NCBI GenBank assembly: GCA_003554535.1
Contig: PWGT01000206.1
Coordinates: forward strand, 1-6,279
Source: Syntrophomonadaceae bacterium
Lineage (GTDB): Bacteria > Bacillota_D > Dethiobacteria > DTU022 > PWGO01
Direction of reading: 5' to 3'
DNA: 6,279 nt
The position numbers were made by a program, and so were the translations under genes. This document shows positions 1 through 4,215 of this stretch, piece by piece (position 1 is the first letter of the stretch; each line of letters opens with the position of its first letter). The notes under the pieces were generated by a model. The model made no database searches. It was not told the DNA's origin and worked only from the letters and a program-made list of their open reading frames with translations.

Positions 1-4
1 AATC

Positions 5-33
5 TTGATTTTTCCGGTTAAAGTTGGTAGAAT
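5..33 (+). promoter_or_regulatory. Likely sigma-70/SigA promoter of the tRNA-Thr gene
   Basis: TTGATT at 5-10 and TAGAAT at 28-33 are separated by exactly 17 bp, a good match to the housekeeping consensus. Transcription would begin about 7-12 bases after the -10 box, close to the mature tRNA 5' end at 46. A second possible -10, TATACT at 34-39, lacks a convincing -35. The tRNA could also belong to a longer operon starting outside the window. Confidence 0.5.
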
Positions 34-45
34 TATACTTGCTGA

Positions 46-121
46 GCCGGCGTAGCTCAATAGGCAGAGCGGCTGAATCGTAATCAGCAGGTTGGGGGTT
101 CGATTCCCTCCGTCGGCTCCA
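46..121 (+). tRNA. tRNA-Thr, anticodon CGT (reads ACG)
   Basis: A full cloverleaf can be folded by hand. The acceptor stem is 46-52 with 111-117 (7 bp, one G-U). The D stem GCTC/GAGC is 55-58 with 67-70, with GG at 63-64 in the loop. The anticodon stem is 72-76 with 84-88, and the seven-base loop 77-83 carries CGT at 79-81. The variable loop is 89-93. The T stem is 94-98 with 106-110, with loop TTCGATT. The discriminator base is T118 and CCA is encoded at 119-121. Anticodon CGT assigns it to threonine. The loop closely resembles that of Escherichia coli thrW, itself a known integration target. ACG can normally also be read by tRNA-Thr(TGT), so this gene may be dispensable, which suits it as an attachment site. 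Its 3' part is duplicated at 3725-3771. Confidence 0.97.
75..121 (+). repeat. Proximal att-like repeat (attL) inside tRNA-Thr
   Basis: These 47 bases, from the anticodon stem through the encoded CCA, recur in the same orientation at 3725-3771 with 45 of 47 identical. The mismatches are T81 versus A3731 and C111 versus A3761. This copy completes a functional tRNA, so in the usual model of tRNA integration its 3' part was supplied by the incoming element. Confidence 0.9.
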
Positions 122-129
122 ATAATGAA

Positions 130-161
130 GCGGGTTTATAAAACCTGGCTTTTTTCTTTTT
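130..161 (+). terminator. Rho-independent terminator after tRNA-Thr, supplied by the element
   Basis: GCGGGTTT (130-137) pairs with AAACCTGGC (141-149) around a 3-base loop, with one bulged base and one G-U pair, and is followed by a T-rich run at 150-161. It ends the tRNA transcript soon after the CCA. It lies inside the att repeats, so it came with the element and replaces the terminator now at 3778-3810. Confidence 0.75.
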
Positions 162-168
162 CGGCTAT

Positions 169-189
169 TGGCAGTCATTCTGGCAGTCA
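169..189 (+). repeat. Two TGGCAGTCA direct repeats, candidate integrase arm sites
   Basis: TGGCAGTCA occurs at 169-177 and again at 181-189, a 12-bp period, about 50 bp inside the proximal att repeat. Short direct repeats beside the crossover region are the usual form of arm-type binding sites for the N-terminal domain of tyrosine integrases. That role is inferred from position and form only; I found no third copy. Confidence 0.45.
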
Positions 190-238
190 AACTTCAGAAA
201 AGTCTTTAGCATCAAAAAAAAATCTTTGGGGCAACTGA

Positions 239-623
239 CAAGCCAATATGAATCTGCTCTCACGAGATACTGCCACAGTTGATGCAGATGGCGGACGCCA
301 ATAACAACCTGCTTTGGCAGCCTACGGCTCGAGACGGGGTCCCTGGCCAGATATTTGGCTATGATCTGGTTCCAACAGAAAAAACAGGGAAGGCCTTGGG
401 AGATGAATGAAACTTGATCCTGACAAACCTCCGGGCCGGGTATGCCGTCGGCATGCGGAAGGAAATTGCAATCGATGCAACCAACTCAGCAGAATGGTTA
501 ACCGATCAATGGGACTTCCGGGCTATCCTGAGGATAGACGGCCGGACCACCTGGGATAAGCCAATTACCACAGAAAGCGGCAAACAGTTATCCTGGGCAG
601 TTGTATTGGGTGACGCTGAATAA
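239..623 (+). pseudogene. Remnant of HK97-type phage major capsid protein (C-terminal part)
   Basis: The frame at 252-407 reads ...LPQLMQMADANNNLLWQP followed by GQIFGYDLVPTEKTGKA and LGDE, then TGA at 408-410. The same frame continues after the stop (411-623) with RAGYAVGMRKEIAID and FRAILRIDGRTTWD. The order of elements, a W-Q-P turn, a G-Y hinge, GY-x-VG-x-RKE-x-I and a final R-x-DG strand, is that of the C-terminal part of HK97-fold capsids. An earlier stretch in another frame (245-270, MNLLSRDTA) fits the conserved MN-R-T segment just upstream, implying a frameshift between about 262 and 280. Some 200 N-terminal residues normally present are missing. One frameshift, one nonsense codon and the truncation make it a dead gene. 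Family assignment rests on motif recall, not a search. Confidence 0.7.
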
Positions 624-997
624 ATAGATTGTTACCCCCACTGGGGTTTGCAATACGCCGTGGGCTGGCGTTAAAGTGCCCACTCACCTACTTTTTTAGG
701 GCATCGCCTGACCCCATCAAAGGATGTGTTCCATGACCGGCCAGGCGGTATATCCTGGCACTTCTTTAGACGACCCGAGGGTCGTGGGAGTAACCTTCAA
801 AAGGGGCGGTGCTTCCTCCAAGCCTGCGCCGGCCCCTCCAGAGAGGGGTCCTGGGCAAGACCCTCAAAACTGCCCACCTGTATATCACTGGACCAGCTTT
901 GTCAAAATTGCCCTGGCCCTCAGCGGGTGAACCCGTGACAAAGATTAAAAAACCAAAAAAAGGAAATTGGTCAGCTTATAGAGTATTAGTAAAATAA
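624..997. other. Unassigned GC-richer tract within the element, no convincing gene
   Basis: Three overlapping plus-strand frames stay open here (724-930, 726-938, 809-997). None has a good ribosome binding site, a recognisable motif or typical protein composition; they are rich in Pro, Arg and Gly, as expected from GC-rich noncoding or decayed DNA. The tract contains a near-perfect palindrome at 770-785 (ACGACCC-GA-GGGTCGT) and a small hairpin at 833-848 (CCCCTC/GAGGGG). Its position after a capsid gene would suit head-tail joining genes, but I cannot recognise one. Decayed phage DNA is the simplest reading. Confidence 0.4.
770..785. repeat. Palindrome, 7-bp arms
   Basis: ACGACCC (770-776) and GGGTCGT (779-785) are exact reverse complements around a 2-base centre. 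It could be a protein-binding site or chance in GC-rich DNA; no U-tract follows, so it is not a terminator. Confidence 0.4.
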
Positions 998-1417
998 TAC
1001 ATTTTAGAGAAAGGAGGTTTACCAGAACAAAGCAATCAGGAGAATCCCCAACTCCTTGATGCTTGTATTCATTCCCTTTACGCACTAGCGGTCTGCCCCT
1101 CCGTAATTGGAGAAAAACCTGTTTTCGCTGATAGCCCAAGGGAGCAAGAAATTGATTCTAAAGAACTCACGATTTATTACTCAAAGCAATTTCCATATAT
1201 ACCTAACTGTTTAGAGCAGGTTGAAAATTATTGCAATGCAAATAATATTCCCTTGAACCTTTGTGAAGCAGATACTTTAGAAAAAGCAAGGTCTGTTCAA
1301 GGGGTATTTAATAATTATGCGGTTTTTTATCAAGGGAAATTCCAAACGGTTCATTTACTTAATGAGGGATATTTGAAAAAAAGATTTTGTTGTAAGCCTA
1401 TGAGTTTTCTTTACTGA
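998..1417 (+). pseudogene. Start-less reading frame with YoaP-like C-terminal domain
   Basis: The frame is open for 139 codons from just after TAA (995-997) to TGA (1415-1417), but has no ATG, GTG or TTG in its first 80 or so codons. The segment reading ELTIYYSKQFPYIPN, then VENYCNANNIPLNL, DTLEKA, AVFYQGKFQTVHLLNEG resembles the YoaP-like domain that follows an acetyltransferase (GNAT) domain in clostridial proteins. There it usually has YY-x-x-QCPF; here the cysteine is replaced (QFPY). The upstream GNAT domain is absent. An AAGGAGG sequence at 1011-1017 lies within the frame but is followed by no usable start. The best reading is the 3' part of a gene whose front was lost in a deletion junction near 950-1000. 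The family call is moderate; the open frame and lack of a start are directly visible. Confidence 0.5.
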
Positions 1418-1535
1418 AAAATTTGCTGCATGGTGTACAGCACTAAGTCCAGGTTTTATGTAAAGAGCTGCATCGAAAAAGGGCCTCAAATGCGGGGCAA
1501 GGGTGCCAATTTAAAAGTGGATTTCTAGGTTATTT

Positions 1536-1544
1536 AGGAGGTGA
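1536..1544 (+). promoter_or_regulatory. Ribosome binding site that decides a TTG start
   Basis: AGGAGGTGA is a nine-base match to the 16S rRNA 3' end. The first in-frame start-like codon, GTG at 1541-1543, lies inside this sequence and so cannot be used with it. TTG at 1550 lies 8 bases after AGGAGG in the same frame and is the probable start. Confidence 0.75.
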
Positions 1545-1549
1545 AAGAT

Positions 1550-2503
1550 TTGCAAGCAGAAATAAAAATAGGGGTCAGCTCCTGCTTATTAGGAAATCCT
1601 GTCCGTTATGATGGTGGACATAAGCATGACCGTTACATAACGGATACACTGGGTAAATATTTTCAATTTGTGCCTGTTTGTCCCGAAGTAGAATGCGGTT
1701 TGCCGGTACCCCGTGAAAGTATGCGCCTGGTAGGTGATATCCAAAAACCCCGTCTTTTGACATCACGTTCAGGGCATGATTATACTGAACAAATGCAGAA
1801 GTTTTGTGCCCAGAGGGTGGAGGAATTAGAAAAAGAGAACCTATGTGGGTTTATCTTTAAAAAAGATTCCCCCAGCTCAGGTCTCTTTCGTGTTAGGGTT
1901 TACAAACATTCTGGCCAATCTCCCCAAAAGGTGGGCAGGGGTCTTTTTGCTGCAGCGATGGCAAGACGCTTCCCTCAGCTACCTATGGAAGAGGAAGGAC
2001 GCTTGCATGATCCTCTAATTCGGGAAAACTTTTTAGAGCATGTTTTTAGCTACAGGCGCTGGAGAGATTTTATAGAGGACTGCCCGAATTACAAAAGCCT
2101 TATCGATTTTCACACCAGGCAAAAACTTCTTCTTATGGCCCATAGCCCCCCTCAGCATGCCCTCTTGGGGAAGCTGGTTGCTTCCGGGAAAAAACAGCCT
2201 GAAAAGCAGTTGTTGGAAGAATATGAAAAAAAATACATGGATGCCCTCTCCCGTTTTTCCTCCATAAAAAAACACACCAACGTAATGCAGCATATTATGG
2301 GTTACTTTAAAGACAAAATCACTTCGGATGAAAAACAAGAGCTATTGGAATTAATCTGGAATTATAGGGATGGGTTGGTTCCACTTACGGTTCCTTTAAC
2401 CTTAATTAATCATTATGTGCGCAAGTATGATATTGCATACCTGAAAAAACAAGTTTATCTCTCTCCCCACCCCGCCGAACTCATGCTGAGGAACCATGTC
2501 TGA
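1550..2503 (+). CDS. DUF523-DUF1722 protein (TudS-like domain fused to YbgA-type domain)
   Basis: This is a 317-residue protein when started at TTG 1550. Residues about 5-150 are a DUF523 domain: VSSCLLGNPVRYDGG at 9-23, CPEVECGLPVPR at 44-55, then LCGFIFKKDSPSSG at 98-111. Residues about 195-317 are a DUF1722 domain, the unit that forms E. coli YbgA, with KLLLMAHSPPQ, KHTNVMQHIMGYFK and a conserved end. Single-domain DUF523 proteins include TudS, a [4Fe-4S]-dependent thiouracil desulfidase; Cys12 and Cys44 match its first two cluster cysteines. The third, in SPSCG, is serine here (SPSSG), so Cys49 or Cys99 might substitute, or the reaction may differ. No signal peptide or membrane segment is seen, so it should be cytoplasmic. 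The frame is full length and undamaged although its neighbours are broken. A terminator follows at 2587-2613. Confidence 0.9.
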   Translation: MQAEIKIGVSSCLLGNPVRYDGGHKHDRYITDTLGKYFQFVPVCPEVECGLPVPRESMRLVGDIQKPRLLTSRSGHDYTEQMQKFCAQRVEELEKENLCGFIFKKDSPSSGLFRVRVYKHSGQSPQKVGRGLFAAAMARRFPQLPMEEEGRLHDPLIRENFLEHVFSYRRWRDFIEDCPNYKSLIDFHTRQKLLLMAHSPPQHALLGKLVASGKKQPEKQLLEEYEKKYMDALSRFSSIKKHTNVMQHIMGYFKDKITSDEKQELLELIWNYRDGLVPLTVPLTLINHYVRKYDIAYLKKQVYLSPHPAELMLRNHV

Positions 2504-2586
2504 TATCCGGAGAAAGGGGATCAGAAGGGTTATATTTTCCGGGAAAGTTTCATATAAAGCTCCTCTGGAACCATCTCATATCCAAG

Positions 2587-2613
2587 AAAACTGAAAGGAA
2601 ACTCAGTTTTTTT
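2587..2613 (+). terminator. Rho-independent terminator of the DUF523-DUF1722 gene
   Basis: AAAACTGA (2587-2594) and TCAGTTTT (2603-2610) form a perfect 8-bp stem with an 8-base loop, followed by more T. The opposite strand has a shorter T-rich flank, so it may also work weakly for the convergent gene, whose stop codon (2603-2605 on the minus strand) lies within the stem. Confidence 0.8.
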
Positions 2614-3052
2614 GTTTGCAGTTGGTTTCTGCTGACCAGGTTTTCACATTGTCTTGTGTGTCTGACATAAATGCATTCCGGAGTCTAACGGTAATAATGG
2701 ATTTGTTTTCTCCCTTAATAAAGGCTCCCATATCCCGATGATGGTCGTAATGGCTCTCCCTGTAGTAGCTTCCGTTAGCGGTTAGAAGTATCGACGCCGT
2801 GCCGTAAATTGTACAACTTATGGGTGGTTCACCGGTTTTTGTTGGGTTGTAAAAAAGTAAGGCTACCTCATTATTCTCCTCCATGTGTTTAACTTTGCTG
2901 GAAACAGTCCTGCTGCTTAAAATAATCAGATTTTCTTGGGATAAATAGGTAAAAACCATCAAGAAAGCATGGGGTCGATTAGCGTAGCTGGTTGCTAAAG
3001 TACAAAACTTTTCCCCCTTAAGCAATCTAAGCATTTCTTCAGGTAAATCCAT
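2603..3052 (-). CDS. Pyridoxamine 5'-phosphate oxidase-like FMN-binding split-barrel protein
   Basis: This 149-residue protein has the size and layout of small split-barrel flavoproteins. An N-terminal helix ending in LLKGEKFCTLATS is followed by RPHAFLMVFTYL, then a strand (NLIILSSRTVSSKVKHME) with the S-x-K phosphate-contact pattern, NNEVALLFYN, and ISCTIYGTASIL near residues 78-89. A late YRESHYDHHRDMGAFI segment leads to IITVRLRNAFMSD. Such proteins bind FMN, F420 or heme in the cytoplasm, and the substrate cannot be told from sequence. The start ATG (3052-3050) is preceded by GGTGAG at 3063-3058, a moderate ribosome binding site five bases away. The gene converges on the DUF523-DUF1722 gene and is divergent from the integrase remnant. 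The C-terminus (SAETNCKQKN) looks like an unstructured tail. The gene appears intact; a role in the mobile element is not evident. Confidence 0.85.
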   Translation of the reverse strand: MDLPEEMLRLLKGEKFCTLATSYANRPHAFLMVFTYLSQENLIILSSRTVSSKVKHMEENNEVALLFYNPTKTGEPPISCTIYGTASILLTANGSYYRESHYDHHRDMGAFIKGENKSIITVRLRNAFMSDTQDNVKTWSAETNCKQKN

Positions 3053-3198
3053 TTAGTCTCACCACTTTATATTTTTTTGTTTGCTTTCAAAGCCAATTTC
3101 ATCTCCTTTAACATTTCTTCTTTTCTCTTTATTCCTCTCCTAACCTATTTTCTCAATTCTTTTATTATATTTAAGGTATTAAAAACAAATGTAAGTAG
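3053..3198 (-). promoter_or_regulatory. AT-rich upstream region with possible minus-strand promoter
   Basis: Read on the minus strand, TATAAT (3169-3164) is a perfect -10 box, with TTACAT (3194-3189) 19 bp upstream as a weak -35. It would drive the split-barrel gene with a leader of roughly 100 bases. A tiny frame of 15 codons lies at 3114-3067 on that strand but has no feature that makes it credible as a gene. The AT-richness of the stretch makes chance matches likely. Confidence 0.3.
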
Positions 3199-3597
3199 GA
3201 GATTAATAACATCCCAGAGATTGTAATGGAGAAGTTAAGAAAACAAAAGATAATTATTTCGCAGGAAAAGCTATTGATGGGACCAGATTATCATGAAAAT
3301 GATTTAGTTTACTATATTGGAGAGGGGAAACCTTATGAACCAAGTAATTTCAGTAAATTTTTCCAGAGGGATCTTGAGAGGAGTAAGATTGGAAAAAAGT
3401 TGAGGTTCCACGACTTAAGGTACACCTTAGCTACTCTTGCTTTACAGAAGGGTATTTCTCCCAAGACCATTCAGAAAACCTTAGGGCATACCAGTATAAC
3501 AACAGCCTTAGATCTCTATACTCCCGTGACAGAGGAAATGGAAGAACATAGTGCCGATGTGATAGGGAAAATTTTAGAAGAAGGAATGAATTTTTAG
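3199..3597 (+). pseudogene. 5'-truncated tyrosine integrase (C-terminal catalytic part)
   Basis: The C-terminal half of a phage-type integrase is clear. LRFHDLRYTLATLALQKG carries the H-x-x-R box (H62 and R65 counting from ATG 3226), LGHTSITTALDLYTPV carries the second His (H88) and the nucleophile Tyr (Y98), and a helix EEHSADVIGKILEE ends the protein. Homology begins before the first ATG: codons from 3199 read EINNIPEIV, matching the usual IPLPEEVV segment, and the frame is stopped by TAG at 3196. The N-terminal arm-binding and SAM-like domains, the first catalytic Arg and the beta-hairpin Lys are all missing. Family members are usually 350-400 residues; about 132 codons remain. It therefore cannot catalyse recombination alone. 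It points toward the distal att repeat, about 130 bp away, as in normal prophage ends. The Tyr at position 66 replaces a common His (HDLRHT). Confidence 0.9.
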
Positions 3598-3636
3598 CCC
3601 AGCCTATGGGAAGAGATTTAAAAGAAATATTAGGAC

Positions 3637-3719
3637 TCAAAAGAATCTTAAAAAGGTTTGGCCCCCTAAAAATGGAAATAATGGGGCCTTTATAATTCAA
3701 AAGAATAAAAAATGGAAAT
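3637..3719 (+). repeat. Two pairs of short direct repeats beside the distal att site
   Basis: TCAAAAGAAT occurs at 3637-3646 and 3697-3706, 60 bp apart. AAAAATGGAAAT occurs at 3668-3679 and 3708-3719, 40 bp apart. They lie between the integrase stop and the att repeat, where arm-type or excisionase sites are expected. The stretch is AT-rich, so chance is a real alternative. Confidence 0.35.
3660..3692 (+). terminator. Possible terminator after the integrase remnant
   Basis: GGCCCC (3660-3665) pairs with GGGGCC (3683-3688), with a 17-base loop, followed by TTTAT. The stem is short, the loop is long and the T run is weak, so this is tentative. Confidence 0.35.
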
Positions 3720-3724
3720 TATAG

Positions 3725-3771
3725 GAATCGAAATCAGCAGGTTGGGGGTTCGATTCCCTCAGTCGGCTCCA
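3725..3771 (+). repeat. Distal att-like repeat (attR): orphan 3' part of tRNA-Thr
   Basis: This copy matches 75-121 at 45 of 47 positions and lacks a tRNA 5' half. In the standard model it is largely the original host tRNA 3' end, pushed 3.65 kb downstream. A3761 would break the acceptor pair with G52, and A3731 would change the anticodon's third base, so both differences are best read as decay after the copy lost selection. Confidence 0.9.
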
Positions 3772-3777
3772 GAAATT

Positions 3778-3810
3778 AACCCCTTGAGAACTGGGTTCTC
3801 GGGGTTTTTT
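3778..3810 (+). terminator. Strong hairpin terminator, probably the original tRNA-Thr terminator
   Basis: AACCCC (3778-3783) plus GAGAAC (3786-3791) pair with GTTCTC (3795-3800) plus GGGGTT (3801-3806), with a 3-base loop and a 2-base bulge, running into TTTTTT (3805-3810). It starts 7 bases after the orphan tRNA 3' end, as expected if it once terminated the tRNA transcript. It now shields the downstream region from transcription out of the element. Confidence 0.85.
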
Positions 3811-3837
3811 GCTTTTCTCAGAAAAAAACAAACCTTT

Positions 3838-4086
3838 TTAGGCTAATATGTGCCGATGATTTTTTAAAGTTTCTTTTTGTGTCTTTTTAAACTTTTTTTC
3901 GTTATAAACAGCATTTATATCTTCGGACTCTACCAATGAGAATAGTCCTTTTAGTTCTTTTCTAATTAACATCTGTTCCTCAATGCCTTCAATAAAGAAA
4001 AGAAAGAACTTTTTGTACTCTGAAAAAGTAAAGGATTTATTCTTTTTAGGGAGAATTATACAAGAAGAGATTCGAGTAGTAAGGGC
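3838..4086 (-). pseudogene. Start-less minus-strand reading frame, unknown protein
   Basis: On the minus strand the frame is open for 82 codons between TAA at 4089-4087 and the stop at 3840-3838. It reads LTTRISSCIILPKKNKSFTF, then a hydrophobic FFLFFIEGIEEQ, then LKGLFSLVESEDIN and a Lys-rich tail. There is no ATG, GTG or TTG before an internal ATG about 39 codons in, so it would be a 5'-truncated gene or chance. I do not recognise the family. Long runs without stops are less expected in AT-rich DNA, which slightly favours a real remnant. It lies outside the att repeats, between the old tRNA terminator and the transporter operon. Confidence 0.35.
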
Positions 4087-4215
4087 TTAATCTTATTTGG
4101 TTTAGAATAGGGAGGTGATAGAAAAGAAACCTTAACAATATAGATCCATTTCTACTGTTAAAAAGTAAGTAAAAAGTAAGAAAGTCCCCCAAAAAACCAG
4201 AGGAGGATAAAACTT
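4087..4215 (+). promoter_or_regulatory. Leader region of the transporter operon
   Basis: The stretch holds a near-perfect anti-16S match GGAGGTGAT (4111-4119) with no start codon in range and an inverted repeat TTAACA/TGTTAA (4132-4137, 4156-4161). A tandem 11-bp repeat AAAAAGTAAGT/A (4160-4170, 4171-4181) follows, then the true ribosome binding site AGGAGG (4201-4206), 9 bases before the ATG. TAGAAT at 4103-4108 is a possible -10 but I find no matching -35. A promoter must lie here or further upstream, as the terminator at 3778-3810 would block read-through. Confidence 0.4.

Larger units (their letters stand above)
122..3771. mobile_element. Degraded integrated element (prophage or satellite remnant) in tRNA-Thr
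   Basis: The segment is bounded by the 47-bp direct repeats at 75-121 and 3725-3771. It contains a tyrosine integrase remnant beside the distal repeat, a broken HK97-type capsid gene near the proximal repeat, and tandem 9-bp repeats that resemble integrase arm sites. It also holds two intact genes (DUF523-DUF1722 protein and FMN-binding split-barrel protein) and a start-less YoaP-like remnant. At about 3.65 kb it is far too small for a complete phage. Base composition changes several times: about 240-950 is GC-richer than the AT-rich 1000-1400 and 3050-3720. I infer an old prophage or satellite eroded by deletions. It has no full-length integrase of its own and is probably immobile unless helped in trans. 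Confidence 0.85.

Noticed and set aside
408..410. TGA in the capsid frame as selenocysteine or programmed readthrough
   Set aside because: No stem-loop of selenocysteine type was seen after it, and the same gene also carries a frameshift and truncation, so simple decay explains it.
724..938. Overlapping small plus-strand frames rich in Pro, Arg and Gly
   Set aside because: They overlap in different frames, lack ribosome binding sites and show no motif. They are likely shadows of GC-rich decayed DNA.
945..1139. Minus-strand frame of 64 codons
   Set aside because: It lies antisense to the YoaP-like frame, ends in a low-complexity hydrophobic tail and has no ribosome binding site.
2033..2338. 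Minus-strand frame of 101 codons
   Set aside because: It lies inside the DUF523-DUF1722 gene on the other strand. Its Phe-rich composition is typical of antisense to Lys-rich coding.
3067..3114. 15-codon minus-strand leader frame before the split-barrel gene
   Set aside because: Too short, with a weak ribosome binding site and no regulatory codon pattern. It cannot be told from chance in AT-rich DNA.
3431..3700. Minus-strand frame of 89 codons
   Set aside because: It lies antisense to the clear integrase coding sequence, so it is a shadow.
3725..3771. Second tRNA gene
   Set aside because: It has only the 3' part: no D arm or 5' acceptor strand precedes it, and the acceptor base pair would be broken.
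4160..4181. Tandem 11-bp repeat as a CRISPR or iteron array
   Set aside because: There are only two copies, with no spacers and simple AT-rich content.
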